A stretch of 22,184 nt of DNA from a virus. Positions 11,897-21,456 of the stretch are shown here, piece by piece (positions within the stretch are counted from its first letter, which is position 1; each line of letters starts with the position of its first letter). Made by a program: the position numbers and the translations under genes. Location of the stretch: the IMG/VR virus record IMGVR_UViG_3300025680_000013, positions 1 to 22,184 of that record; one strand, given 5' to 3'. The notes below the pieces were generated by a model. That model did no database searches. It was not told the origin of the DNA and saw nothing but the letters and a program-made list of their open reading frames with translations.

Positions 11897-13878
11897 TGGC
11901 TCGCTTTGTAAGCATACAAACTAACTTTACATCCGGTGAACTAGATCCATTATTGCGTTCACGTGTAGACTTAAAGGCTTACGAAAACTCTGCTGAAAAA
12001 GCACAAAATGTTATATGCCAACCTCAAGGTGGAGTAACCCGCAGACCTGGTACAAAGTTTATTAATGAGCTTGGTGGTAGTCCAGAGAATGGGATTAGAT
12101 TAGCGTCGTTTGAGTTTTCAGTAGATGATAGTTATATGTTGTGTTTTACTACAAACAGAATGTATGTCTATAAAGATAAAGTGCTAATTACCAACATTAA
12201 TGGTTCTGGTAATGATTATTTAGATACCACAGGGTATGGGCTGGTAGGATCTCATTTAGATCATATGTGTTGGACACAGTCTGCTGACACACTTATTGCT
12301 GTTGATGAACATGATGCCCCAGTAAAGATTGTTCGTGGCGCTACAGACAGTTCATGGAGCATTACTAACATATCATTTGCTAGCATACCTAAGTATGCAT
12401 TTACATTAACAACTAGCAATCCAGCAGGCAGTATTACTCCTAGTGATGTATCAGGCAAGGTTACTATTACAGCAACATCTGGTGTATTTAATGCAAGTCA
12501 TGTTGGTCAATATATCAATGCATCTCCACAAGGCAGAGCAAAGATTGTTAAATATACTAGCGCAACATCAGTCAATGTAGTAACAGAATTTCCATTCTTT
12601 GACACTACGGCTACCACTACAGGTAACTGGGAGTTAGAAACAGGGTATGAGGATGTATGGTCCAACAGTAGAGGATGGCCTAGAACTGTTACGTTCCATC
12701 AAGGTCGTTTATACTTTGGCGGATCTCAATCAAGGCCGTCAACTATATGGGGTTCTAAAGTAGGATTATTCTTTGATTTTGAAGCCGTGGAAGGATTGGA
12801 TGATGACGCTGTTGAAGCTACCCTCGATACTAATACTTATAATGCTATCACTGATATTATTTCTGGCCGTGATTTGCAAGTGTTTACTACGGGCGGTGAG
12901 TTCTACGTTCCGCAAGAAGGATTAACACCTATTACACCATCGGACTTCTTCTTCTCCACTACATCGCGTATTGGCTCAAAAGAAGGTATCCGTGTTAAAC
13001 AACTAGAATCTGGCGTTCTCTTTGTGCAAAGACAAGGAAAGTCATTATCTGAGATTGCGTATTCTGATACACAGCTAACTTACTTAACATCTAAAATATC
13101 ATTATTAGCCGGGCATCTTTTAAAGAATCCTAATAGGATGGACTTACGAAGAGCTGTTGCTACAGATGAAAATGACTTGTTATTATTAGTTAATGAAGAT
13201 GATGGTAGTATTGCAGCATTCTCACTACTAAGATCACAGAATGTTATTGCGCCATCACAGTTTACCACTGAAGGTAATTTTCTTGATGTTGGTGTAGATA
13301 TTACCGATATTTATACCGTAACTTCAAGAGATGATGGAGGGACAACTAGATACTACGTTGAGGTATTCGACAACACTACACTAACCGATTGTGCGGTAAT
13401 AGGAACTACATCTCCTACTGCCGATATGAGTCATCTGGTTGGGCAGGTAGTACATGTTATTTCAGATGGTTACGTTGAGTCAGATCAAACAGTACCCGCT
13501 GGCGGAACAGTAACATTTACAAACCCACCTGCCACCTCAAGTGAAGTAGGACTACCAATACATGTAGAGATTAAGACTATGCCAATTGACCTTAAGATTC
13601 AATCTGGCACTAGATTAGGATTTAGAAAACGAATTGTTGAGGTTAATGCTTTAATATTGAATACTCAAAATTTAGTGATTAATGGAAACCTAGTTCCTAT
13701 TAGGTCATTAGGACTAGATGTAGTTGGAACCGCAGTGCCAGAATTTACAGGGACTAAAACTTTACATGGTATACTAGGTTACAACAGCGATGGGCAAATC
13801 ACTGTGACACAAAGCGCCCCGCTTAAGTTTACATTGTTAGGGTTAGAATATAAAGTGTCAGTACACCAAGGAACATAA
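11896..13878 (+). CDS. tail tubular protein B (gp12-like nozzle)
   Basis: The 660-residue protein matches gp12-like tail nozzles. The start block FTSGELDPLLRSRVDLKAYE (11-30) with GGVTRRPGTKFI is typical, as is VTFHQGRLYFGGSQSRPSTI (265-284), followed by WGSKVGLFFDF, the hallmark of the family. The rest is beta-rich, as expected for the beta-propeller of the nozzle. It is shorter than T7 gp12 (about 794). Six copies would close the tail end and bind the fibres. It overlaps the gp11-like gene by one base and is followed after 2 bases by the gp14-like gene. Confidence 0.9.
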   Translation: MARFVSIQTNFTSGELDPLLRSRVDLKAYENSAEKAQNVICQPQGGVTRRPGTKFINELGGSPENGIRLASFEFSVDDSYMLCFTTNRMYVYKDKVLITNINGSGNDYLDTTGYGLVGSHLDHMCWTQSADTLIAVDEHDAPVKIVRGATDSSWSITNISFASIPKYAFTLTTSNPAGSITPSDVSGKVTITATSGVFNASHVGQYINASPQGRAKIVKYTSATSVNVVTEFPFFDTTATTTGNWELETGYEDVWSNSRGWPRTVTFHQGRLYFGGSQSRPSTIWGSKVGLFFDFEAVEGLDDDAVEATLDTNTYNAITDIISGRDLQVFTTGGEFYVPQEGLTPITPSDFFFSTTSRIGSKEGIRVKQLESGVLFVQRQGKSLSEIAYSDTQLTYLTSKISLLAGHLLKNPNRMDLRRAVATDENDLLLLVNEDDGSIAAFSLLRSQNVIAPSQFTTEGNFLDVGVDITDIYTVTSRDDGGTTRYYVEVFDNTTLTDCAVIGTTSPTADMSHLVGQVVHVISDGYVESDQTVPAGGTVTFTNPPATSSEVGLPIHVEIKTMPIDLKIQSGTRLGFRKRIVEVNALILNTQNLVINGNLVPIRSLGLDVVGTAVPEFTGTKTLHGILGYNSDGQITVTQSAPLKFTLLGLEYKVSVHQGT

Positions 13879-13880
13879 TT

Positions 13881-14363
13881 ATGGAAATGTTATCAATAGC
13901 AGGATCGGTCTTCAGTGCAATGCAAGGGATGCAACAGGCAAAAAGCCAAAAGGCCATGTACAAACTACAGGCATTGCAGACACAAGCAGAAAGTGAACGC
14001 AAAGCATTACAGTATGAACAACGTGCAAATGATACGTTACGTAACCTAAATAAAGCTATTGCTTCTAATCTATCTCGTGGCTATGCTGGCGGAGTAGTAG
14101 GCTTTGAAGGGTCAACAGCTTTAATCAATACAGCCAGTGGAAGAGATGCTGGAAGAGACTTTATGTTTGATATTCAGAATGCAGAAAATGCATTACTAGC
14201 AGGAACAACACAAGCTGAAATTTACGGCATAGCTGGTAAAACTGCTTACACTAGCGGTATGTTTAGTGCAGCAGCTGGATTAGCTGAAGCTGGATACAAG
14301 TATAGTAAGATAGGATCAGCACCAGCACCAACAAGTACAACCCCATCATTATTAATTAGTTAA
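13881..14363 (+). CDS. internal virion protein, gp14-like (DNA ejection)
   Basis: The 160-residue protein has the pattern common to gp14-like ejection proteins. A hydrophobic start (MLSIAGSVFSAMQGMQQAKSQ is broken by Gly and Ala) leads to a long helix QALQTQAESERKALQYEQRA (about 30-49), then RGYAGGVVGFEGSTALI (66-82), a DAENALL-type segment (IQNAENALLAGTTQAE, 98-113) and a Gly/Ala-rich C-terminal region AYTSGMFSAAAGLAEAG. In T7, gp14 leaves the capsid first and forms the outer-membrane part of the ejection channel. It lies between tail tubular B and the gp15-like gene, in T7 order. Confidence 0.8.
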   Translation: MEMLSIAGSVFSAMQGMQQAKSQKAMYKLQALQTQAESERKALQYEQRANDTLRNLNKAIASNLSRGYAGGVVGFEGSTALINTASGRDAGRDFMFDIQNAENALLAGTTQAEIYGIAGKTAYTSGMFSAAAGLAEAGYKYSKIGSAPAPTSTTPSLLIS

Positions 14364-14374
14364 AGAATAATACT

Positions 14375-16078
14375 ATGGCACAAGACCCAAGATACAGAAG
14401 CAGAGGAGTAAGTTTAGAGAATACCAGACCTCTTGATTTTGCTTCAGTGCGTGAGAGCTTTCAGGCATCTCAGTCGCTGCAAAAGCGATTAGATCGAGTA
14501 ACTGACATTGCTTTTTCTGAACTAAAGACTAAAGCTGAAAGAGAGGGAAAGATGTATGCAGTACAAAACCCTATTTCACTTCAGCAAATTCAAGATGCTA
14601 TTGGCAGTGGGACACCTTTAGAAAGCTTAATTCAAGACAGTGATACCGTATTTGGTGCATCAGCAGCAGCAGCACAAGCTACATTATTAAGACAGGATCT
14701 ACTAAATGACTTTACCTTAAAGCTTCAAGAGTTAAACTCAGGTATTGATTCAAATATGGTTACTGATGTTGACTCAGTTATTGTTGACGTTAATGCGAAC
14801 ATAGATGGATACGCCAATGTATTGTCTCAGATTGATCCTGAGTCATCTATTAACTTTAGAGCATCCGCTGCAACCATTGGAGCAGCTACTGTAAAGAAAG
14901 CATTAGATGCGGCAGAAGCAAGAAACATGGCAGAGAATGAAGTCAAGTCACAAAATCAACTTAACTTCTTTAAACAATATTGGGCTAGTACATTAAGAAC
15001 TGACTCAGATGCCTTATCTAAACTTGCTTTCTTAAAGGAAAGGGAGGTTAATTCCTTTGCGGTATTTAGAAGGAATCCTAAGACATTTAGTGACAATGTA
15101 GCTAAGTTTAATGCAGAGGTAGACTCAGGTATACAGAACGAATTAGCTAACCACCTTATTGAAAGCAAAACTATCTCTAAGTTCTATAACGGGGAAAGAG
15201 GTGAGTGGGGCATGATTCTAGCAGCAAGAGGATTAGATACTCCAGATAATATACAGAAGATTATTAAAATAGCTACTGATAAGATTGACCAGCAAGGTAC
15301 TCTCATGAAAGCTGAAAGAGATGCTCAATACAATCTTAAACAAGAAACCTTTATTGACCTGTATGATAAATTTACCTCTCAAGTTTATAGCGGGGAAGAG
15401 TTTAAGAATGAACTTAAAGCTATTAATTATCCACTATCAGTTGAATTGCTTAAAGAGATTAACAACGAAAAAGCTTCTAGCTTAATACAGAATGAAAACT
15501 TTTCTGACTTATCACTGCAAGTACAGCTTGGCAAGATGGATTATGGATCAATTGATAATAAGGCTTACGCTGGTGATATTAGTTACTTTCAAGCAGCTGA
15601 TCTTAAAAAACAATACTTGCAAGTTACTAAGACATTGAAAGCAGGCAATGATATTATTAATAACAGACTCCGGATTGACGACTTGACTGTAATGAGAATG
15701 AATCAAGACAATCCACTAAGAACATTGATTGCTGATGCAAGATTTGAATTATCACTAGCTCAAAGTAGAGCTGTAGGCAATGGCGAAGAGTTCGACCAAA
15801 GAACAGCTGCGATAGAGATAGCAGAGAAGACTGCTCAGAAATACAAAGAATTAGCTTTACCAAAACATATCTCTACTGTATCAAGACATCTTAAAAAAAC
15901 TGACTATCAGTTTACTACTGGTGAAGCCTTTGCTGAACTTACTGACGCAGAGATTCTTTCACTTAAGTATAAAGGTAAGGACTTAGCTCCAAGAACCTAT
16001 GAACGATTAATGAAGAATCGTAACACTCTAAAAGATATTTATGAAGGACAGATTGTAATGGAGATGCCAAATGAATGA
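14375..16078 (+). CDS. internal virion protein, gp15-like (DNA ejection)
   Basis: The 567-residue, mostly helical protein follows the gp14-like gene and precedes the gp16-like gene as in T7. The start block YRSRGVSLENTRPLDFASVR and the following QSLQKRLDRVTDIAFSELKTKAEREG are found in gp15-like proteins of many podoviruses. Long helices with few Cys or Trp and a DVDSVIVDVNANIDGY segment make a rod-like protein, suited to the periplasmic tunnel that gp15 builds with gp16. It is shorter than T7 gp15 (about 747). No enzymatic motif is seen. It overlaps the next gene by 8 nt. Confidence 0.75.
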   Translation: MAQDPRYRSRGVSLENTRPLDFASVRESFQASQSLQKRLDRVTDIAFSELKTKAEREGKMYAVQNPISLQQIQDAIGSGTPLESLIQDSDTVFGASAAAAQATLLRQDLLNDFTLKLQELNSGIDSNMVTDVDSVIVDVNANIDGYANVLSQIDPESSINFRASAATIGAATVKKALDAAEARNMAENEVKSQNQLNFFKQYWASTLRTDSDALSKLAFLKEREVNSFAVFRRNPKTFSDNVAKFNAEVDSGIQNELANHLIESKTISKFYNGERGEWGMILAARGLDTPDNIQKIIKIATDKIDQQGTLMKAERDAQYNLKQETFIDLYDKFTSQVYSGEEFKNELKAINYPLSVELLKEINNEKASSLIQNENFSDLSLQVQLGKMDYGSIDNKAYAGDISYFQAADLKKQYLQVTKTLKAGNDIINNRLRIDDLTVMRMNQDNPLRTLIADARFELSLAQSRAVGNGEEFDQRTAAIEIAEKTAQKYKELALPKHISTVSRHLKKTDYQFTTGEAFAELTDAEILSLKYKGKDLAPRTYERLMKNRNTLKDIYEGQIVMEMPNE

Positions 16079-16556
16079 TGATATTGAACAGTTGTTTATA
16101 GACGATGCATACATTCGTAAAGGCATTATGGTTGATCCAATTGTTGTCTCTCCAAAAGAAGATCCATCCCTTATGGATACGTACGCTGCTGCTGTAACAG
16201 AGCCATTAGCTGATGTAACAAAAGCTACTCCAGATGCTTATAAGAAGATGGCTGGCGCTACAGCTAAAGGTGGTGTACAAGCTCTTGGAACACCAATGGA
16301 TATTGTGGGCTTACTTGGTGGACTATTAAACATGGCTAGTCCTGACCCAGAAGGTAAAGGTAACCTGGCTCAATTTGAGGAAATATATGGGGCTATACCA
16401 TTTACCTCAGAAGATATTAAAGGTATGTTGGAAGACGCTGGATGGAAGTATGAAGAAGGGCCAGAACAAGCAGCAGAACTTATTGGTGAAGTAGGACCGG
16501 TTACAGAGGTTGTAGCAAAGGGCGTTAAGAAAATCATTAAGAAAAAGGCTAAATAA
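16071..16556 (+). CDS. hypothetical protein between gp15- and gp16-like genes, possible ejection accessory (161 aa)
   Basis: I do not know a characterised homologue. The 161 residues have an acidic N-terminal third, a Gly-rich hydrophobic stretch GGVQALGTPMDIVGLLGGLL (67-86) and a segment AIPFTSEDIKGMLEDAGWKY (108-127). The end is strongly basic (KGVKKIIKKKAK, 150-161). Similar Gly-Thr-Pro-x-Asp-Ile plus Pro-x-Thr-x-Glu-Asp-Ile pairs occur in phage ejection and large polyvalent proteins, where they may form membrane-active helices. The site in the ejection operon supports such a role. T7 has no gene here. It might be a piece split from the large gp16-like protein. Confidence 0.55.
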   Translation: MNDDIEQLFIDDAYIRKGIMVDPIVVSPKEDPSLMDTYAAAVTEPLADVTKATPDAYKKMAGATAKGGVQALGTPMDIVGLLGGLLNMASPDPEGKGNLAQFEEIYGAIPFTSEDIKGMLEDAGWKYEEGPEQAAELIGEVGPVTEVVAKGVKKIIKKKAK

Positions 16557-16558
16557 TT

Positions 16559-19500
16559 ATGTCTACACAAGAACAATCTATCAATCAAGACATAGACCAA
16601 ATGGTTGGTATTGAGCAAGACTTAGAAGAAGTAACTAAAGAGATTACTCCATTAGCTACTGCCGAGGATGTATTACAAGAAGATGTTGCAGACGATATTC
16701 CTGAGGAAGTAGATCAAGACGTATTAGTACCAACAGGTCAACCAACATTTACTGACGAAGAACCAACCAAGGTTGCAGGCATAATTCCTAAAGTTATTAA
16801 AAAGGTTACGACTCAAAGCGAAGATTTCGCTGACTTAATGGCAAAGCGTAGCAAATTACCATCAAGTTCTGATGAATACTTAATTATCCCAAATGCTACT
16901 GACGATGAGGTAAATGCCGTATTAAAGAGCTATGGAGATACGCCTGTTGACCCAGCAGCAGAAGGCGCTACCGTTGGAGCAAAAGCTACAATCTCACCTA
17001 GATTTAATGTTAATCAGATTGAAGACTCACAGGGCGTTAAAGACTTTATTAATGTCGTTGGTGATGTTTATCTTGGTGAAAAGAAAGTAATCTCTACTAA
17101 GCAAATAGCTGAGGAATTAAGCAGAGCTAGGTATACAGTATATAAAGACGGCAATTCATTTAAGCAATTTAAGACACAAGATGAAGCTTATGCCTATGTT
17201 AGAGAGCAAGGGGATAATGCAGTGAACTTTACTGTAGAAGGCAAGGCTCCATACTCTAGTGACTATCTAGCTAGAATACTAGACCCTAACAACCCTACGA
17301 TTGCAGATCCAACAGAAGCATACAAGATGTTGATGGCGCAATTAGATGTTACCAATAAAGCAGAGATATTAGCCAGACAGATTATTGACCAAGGTGTAAA
17401 TGCAACAGATGCATTAAGACTTGAGTTTGACCAGACATTAGCATTAGCTGGTGAAATATCTAAAGCAGTAGACAGAAGGACTGCTGACTATGGTAGAACA
17501 TTGCGTATGTTTGGTGAATTAAGAAGCTCTGGAAACTTGAAAGAGATTGATAACTTCATTGCTGAGCATGGAGGAAGGTCTGGCACTGAAGAAAGAGCAA
17601 GACAATTCTTAGCATTACCCACAACTGAATCAAAAGCACGTACTGCAAGAGCGGCATTTGGTATGGGTGCTGTTAAGGATATTTGGCTTTCTACATGGAT
17701 TAATGGATTATTATCTAGCCCAATAACTCATGCTAAGAATATAGCAGGTAACGCTATGTTTGGCGCAATGCAACCAGTTGAGCGAGCTATGATGTCTATT
17801 GTTGGAAAGGTACGTAATGGTGTATTTGGTAGTGATGATGCGATTAGGATGAGCGCTGTAGTCGATCAAGCTCAAGGATACTTTGGCTCCATTGTAGATG
17901 CTGGAAGATTAGCTGGAAAAGCATTCGTCAAGAATCAAGGCATGGATGAAGCATCTAAAATGGAATTAGATAAGTTTGCAAGACGCAATGAGTTTGATGT
18001 TGACTTTGGAGATTCAACCATAGGAAAAGCAACAAGTGATATGTTAAGGCTGTACGGAAAGTTTGTTACTTTGCCGGGCAGAACATTACTTGCTGAGGAC
18101 GAGTTCTTTAAAGGAGTGGCTTATGTTGGAGAATTTAGATTCCTAACAAAACAAAAAGCTGAGGTATTTTATAGTGCAAGATTAAAGGAAGGTATTGACA
18201 AAGAGACTGCTAAGAAACTTACTTCAGATTATTTAGCTGAGATAAGAACTAACCCAACAGATGACATCCTAACAGCTTCTACAGAAAGAGCTAAAGAGAT
18301 GACGTTTACTAAAGAACTAACAGGCACTATGGCTGACATACAGCGTGGTATAAATAGCGGCAAGTTATCTCCAATACTTAAGATGTTCTTTCCCTTTGTT
18401 CGTACTCCAACAAATCTTGTTATCGAGGCTGGGAAGAGAAGTCCATTACAGTTGATTAACCCAGGGTTTTATAGAACGGTAGCTAAAGGTGGCGTGGAAG
18501 CAGATGCAGCTATAGCGAAGATGACATTAGGTACGACTATGATGGGAGGTGCTGCCTATTATGCTCTTCAAGGACAACTAACTGGCGCAGGTCCAACTAA
18601 TAGACAGCTACGAAAAACATTAGAAGCAACCGGATGGCAACCATACTCTTATGTATACAACAAAAGTGATTTAAGCGAAGATCAGATTAAAGACTTCATG
18701 GACAAAACACCAGTATCTGTCGGAGAGGATAAGGTCTATGTCTCGTATCAAGGCTTGCAACCTATCTCCACATTAATCGGTGTATCAGCCACTATAGCTG
18801 AATACTTTACATACAACTCATATGCTAATACCGCAGAACAAACTACAGCAGAAGAACTCGATAAAATAGTGCAAGCAGCAGGTTTGGGTGTTTATGACTT
18901 TGTTGGTCAGCTCCCTATGCTACAAGGATATTCCGAGTTTACTGACATTCTTGCTGGCGACCCTATGAGTAGTGCTGCTAGTTTAAATAACATGTTAAAT
19001 AAGTTAGGGAAGAAGGCTGCTGATGTTGCTATTGGTGGATCTCCATTAGGCGTATATAGCAGTGGTATGGCTACAGTAGAAAGAATCATGTCTCCAGAAC
19101 GATCTAATGTTATGAGGTCAGAGGGCAGTCCAGAGGGTGGGCCAATATCTGCATTAGGTGATGGATTCGATAGAGCATGGAATCAGTATACATCTAGGTC
19201 TCCATTTTATAATGATGAGCTTCCAGAGGCATTAGATCCATTAACTGGTGATATAGTTACTATAGGAAAAGGCAATTGGGGAGAAGCATTTAATCCATTT
19301 AAAAACTCAGAAGGTAAAGTTGCTGAAGGATACCGAGCCTTAGTTAGTGCTGGTGTTCCAGTATATAGTCCTCCAAGGAAATTACACGGCTATCAACTAT
19401 CAGCTGAGATGTATAACGAATGGATTGTTATTGCTACTGCCGGTGGAGAGCTAGAGGATGCAGTAATTGATGCAGCAGATATGATGTATGAAGATGATGA

Positions 19501-19654
19501 CCTAGGCAAAGTTCAAAGAACTCTACGCAGAACGATGACCACAGGATACAAAGAGGCATTGATAGAATTGAAAGAGTTTTATCCTGACCTAGAGATGCAT
19601 CTAGAAGATAAAGATTTAGAGAGTGCTGTTGAGGGAGTATACAGTTATTACTAG
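16559..19654 (+). CDS. internal virion protein, gp16-like, lacking an obvious transglycosylase domain
   Basis: This 1031-residue protein takes the gp16 place. T7 gp16 is larger (about 1318) and has an N-terminal transglycosylase; here residues 1-90 are acidic and low in structure, and no GLMQ or catalytic Glu motif is seen. A short domain lies around 189-240 (RYTVYKDGNSF, DEAYAYVREQG). WINGLLSSPITHAKNIAGN (380-398) and MTFTKELTGTMADIQRG (581-597) with KMFFPFVRTPTNLV (608-621) are widespread in the C-terminal parts of gp16-like and polyvalent phage proteins. A hydrophobic stretch at 656-670 could insert in membrane. It would form the inner-membrane part of the ejection channel that pulls in the genome. 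Confidence 0.75.
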   Translation: MSTQEQSINQDIDQMVGIEQDLEEVTKEITPLATAEDVLQEDVADDIPEEVDQDVLVPTGQPTFTDEEPTKVAGIIPKVIKKVTTQSEDFADLMAKRSKLPSSSDEYLIIPNATDDEVNAVLKSYGDTPVDPAAEGATVGAKATISPRFNVNQIEDSQGVKDFINVVGDVYLGEKKVISTKQIAEELSRARYTVYKDGNSFKQFKTQDEAYAYVREQGDNAVNFTVEGKAPYSSDYLARILDPNNPTIADPTEAYKMLMAQLDVTNKAEILARQIIDQGVNATDALRLEFDQTLALAGEISKAVDRRTADYGRTLRMFGELRSSGNLKEIDNFIAEHGGRSGTEERARQFLALPTTESKARTARAAFGMGAVKDIWLSTWINGLLSSPITHAKNIAGNAMFGAMQPVERAMMSIVGKVRNGVFGSDDAIRMSAVVDQAQGYFGSIVDAGRLAGKAFVKNQGMDEASKMELDKFARRNEFDVDFGDSTIGKATSDMLRLYGKFVTLPGRTLLAEDEFFKGVAYVGEFRFLTKQKAEVFYSARLKEGIDKETAKKLTSDYLAEIRTNPTDDILTASTERAKEMTFTKELTGTMADIQRGINSGKLSPILKMFFPFVRTPTNLVIEAGKRSPLQLINPGFYRTVAKGGVEADAAIAKMTLGTTMMGGAAYYALQGQLTGAGPTNRQLRKTLEATGWQPYSYVYNKSDLSEDQIKDFMDKTPVSVGEDKVYVSYQGLQPISTLIGVSATIAEYFTYNSYANTAEQTTAEELDKIVQAAGLGVYDFVGQLPMLQGYSEFTDILAGDPMSSAASLNNMLNKLGKKAADVAIGGSPLGVYSSGMATVERIMSPERSNVMRSEGSPEGGPISALGDGFDRAWNQYTSRSPFYNDELPEALDPLTGDIVTIGKGNWGEAFNPFKNSEGKVAEGYRALVSAGVPVYSPPRKLHGYQLSAEMYNEWIVIATAGGELEDAVIDAADMMYEDDDLGKVQRTLRRTMTTGYKEALIELKEFYPDLEMHLEDKDLESAVEGVYSYY

Positions 19655-19671
19655 ATTAAAACCCCAAATTA

Positions 19672-19680
19672 TGCTAGAAT
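19672..19680 (+). promoter_or_regulatory. possible extended -10 promoter element before tail fibre gene
   Basis: TGCTAGAAT (TGn plus TAGAAT, 5 of 6 to TATAAT) lies in the 43-bp gap before the fibre gene. The expected -35 area is poor, so activity is uncertain. The leader would be short, since AGAGGA follows immediately before the ATG at 19698. Confidence 0.25.
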
Positions 19681-19697
19681 TTTAAAGAGGAAAACAT

Positions 19698-21449
19698 ATG
19701 GCAATTGATATATCAAACACAACTAGGCGCATAGTCTATACAGGATCTGCTGGTACAGGTCCTTATGCTTTTGCGTTCGAGGTATTGTCTGAAACAGACA
19801 TTGCCGTATACTTCAATGAGACTGAACTTACACTTACTACTGATTATACAGTATCTATTAGTGGTACTGGTACAGGTAGCGTAACTATTGTTGTTGGTGT
19901 GAATGTACCTACTACACCAGACGCTGATGATCGTATTACTATTGTTGGCGATAGAGCCATTGAAAGATCAACAGACTTTACTACTGGTGGCCCTTTATTT
20001 GCTCAAGCATTAAACGATGAGTTTGATAGTCTAACCATCTTTACCCAACAAAACTTAGAACAATCTAACCGATCACTACGCGCACCTAACACTGATCCAA
20101 CTACAGTCAATATGACATTGCCTATCAACACTGTTCGGGCAAACAAAACCTTAGCGTTTGATGCTAACGGGGATCCAGTTATTGGTGAGATCATTGGTGA
20201 TAACCGAGGTGACTGGGCAGCAGGAACAACCTATAACAAACGTGACTTAGTTAAAGATACCAGTAACAACAATGTTTACCTCTGTAATACAGCGCATACA
20301 TCCTCTGGTTCACAACCTATATTCACCAATACCGATGCAGCTAAATGGGATCTATTAGTTGATGCAGCTAGTGCAGCGGCAAGTGAAGCAGCGGCAGCAG
20401 CTAGTGCAGCGGCAGCATCTACATCAGAAACTAACGCAGCTACATCAGAAACTAATGCAGCGACTTCTGCTAGTACAGCAACAACCAAAGCTAGTGAAGC
20501 TTCAACAAGTGCAAGTAACGCAGCAGCTTCTGAGTCTAGTGCTTCAAGTAGTGCAAGTTCAGCGAGTACATCTGAAAGTAACGCAGCCACTAGCGAAACC
20601 AATGCGGCAACATCAGAAACTAATGCAGCCACTAGCGAAACCAATGCAGCATCAAGTGCATCATCCGCATCGACATCAGCTTCTACTGCAACAACACAAG
20701 CAGGCATAGCAACCACTCAGGCAAGCAATGCGGCTACATCTGCATCTAATGCAAGCACCAGTGAAACTAACGCAGCTGCTAGTGCGACTAATGCTTCCAA
20801 TGCACAGACTGCTGCTGAAGCTGCACAGACCGCAGCTGAAAATGCAGCGGACAGTATTGAAGCTTTTTATCTAGGAGCGCAAGCATCCGATCCTACTGTA
20901 GATGGTAATGGCGATCCTGTAACCGCAGGTGATTGGTACTTTAATACAGTAGCGAATGAGACACGCATTTACAATGGATCAACATGGCAAGTAACGGCTA
21001 TATCTACTGCTGGATTACTAACTACAGCAAACAACTTATCTGACGTAGCTGACGCAGGAACCTCTAGGGCTAACCTTGGATTAGCTATAGGCTCAGATGT
21101 ACAAGCCTATGATGCTGATAACGCGGTGACAGATGCTACTCAAACATTCACTGCCCCACAACGAGGAACAGTTACTGCTGATAATGACCTGTCATTTGAT
21201 ATGAATGTAACTAACAACTTTACTTGTACACCGACAGGTGGAGGTACTCTTACATTTACTAACCATACCGCAGGCCAATCAGGATATATACTTTTAGTTA
21301 ATGGTAGTGACTATGCCATTGCAGCCCATGCTAATACGAAGATTAATGCAGCGGACTTAGCTACTATTAGCACAACAGGTACTTACCTTGTATCTTACTT
21401 TGACAACGGCACTAATGCTTATTTAACAGTTAGTGCATCTTACGCATAA
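19698..21449 (+). CDS. tail fibre protein (T7 gp17-type N-terminus)
   Basis: The 583-residue protein begins with the T7 tail-fibre attachment domain: YTGSAGTGPYAFAFEVLSET (14-33), the TDYTVS and ADDRITIVGD strands, and RSTDFTTGGPLFAQALNDEF (90-109), which binds the tail. Residues 170-222 (GDWAAGTTYNKRDLV, VYLCNTAHTSSG, KWDLL) look like a CBM5/12-type carbohydrate-binding module. Residues 223-385 are an Ala/Ser/Thr heptad region, likely a trimeric coiled coil. The C-terminal part carries GDWYFNTVANETRIYNGSTW (411-430), a LSDVADAGTSRANLGL repeat and a beta-rich tip. The C-terminal tip would contact the host surface. Overlapping frames on both strands here are artefacts of the repeats. Confidence 0.9.
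   Translation: MAIDISNTTRRIVYTGSAGTGPYAFAFEVLSETDIAVYFNETELTLTTDYTVSISGTGTGSVTIVVGVNVPTTPDADDRITIVGDRAIERSTDFTTGGPLFAQALNDEFDSLTIFTQQNLEQSNRSLRAPNTDPTTVNMTLPINTVRANKTLAFDANGDPVIGEIIGDNRGDWAAGTTYNKRDLVKDTSNNNVYLCNTAHTSSGSQPIFTNTDAAKWDLLVDAASAAASEAAAAASAAAASTSETNAATSETNAATSASTATTKASEASTSASNAAASESSASSSASSASTSESNAATSETNAATSETNAATSETNAASSASSASTSASTATTQAGIATTQASNAATSASNASTSETNAAASATNASNAQTAAEAAQTAAENAADSIEAFYLGAQASDPTVDGNGDPVTAGDWYFNTVANETRIYNGSTWQVTAISTAGLLTTANNLSDVADAGTSRANLGLAIGSDVQAYDADNAVTDATQTFTAPQRGTVTADNDLSFDMNVTNNFTCTPTGGGTLTFTNHTAGQSGYILLVNGSDYAIAAHANTKINAADLATISTTGTYLVSYFDNGTNAYLTVSASYA
20364..20852 (+). repeat. Ala/Ser/Thr heptad repeat region in the tail fibre gene
   Basis: About 163 residues are built of seven-residue units like AATSETN and ASTSASN. 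At the DNA level the unit of 23 bases beginning GCAGCCACTAGCG at 20583 returns exactly at 20625, a 42-bp period equal to two heptads. Synonymous changes separate most other units, so the array is diverged rather than freshly expanded. Recombination between units could change fibre length. Confidence 0.8.
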
Positions 21450-21456
21450 GGGTTAG

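Noticed and set aside
19655-19697. Terminator after the gp16-like gene
   Set aside because: The only pairings (AAATT with AATTT, TTAAAA with TTTTAA) are short and A/T-only, too weak for termination.
20276-20716. Long Ala/Val/Leu-rich reading frame on the minus strand and a Gln/Leu-rich frame on the plus strand (20359-20709) within the fibre repeats
   Set aside because: Both are by-products of the repetitive Ala/Ser/Thr codons of the tail fibre. Their compositions are repetitive and implausible, and the fibre frame is continuous.
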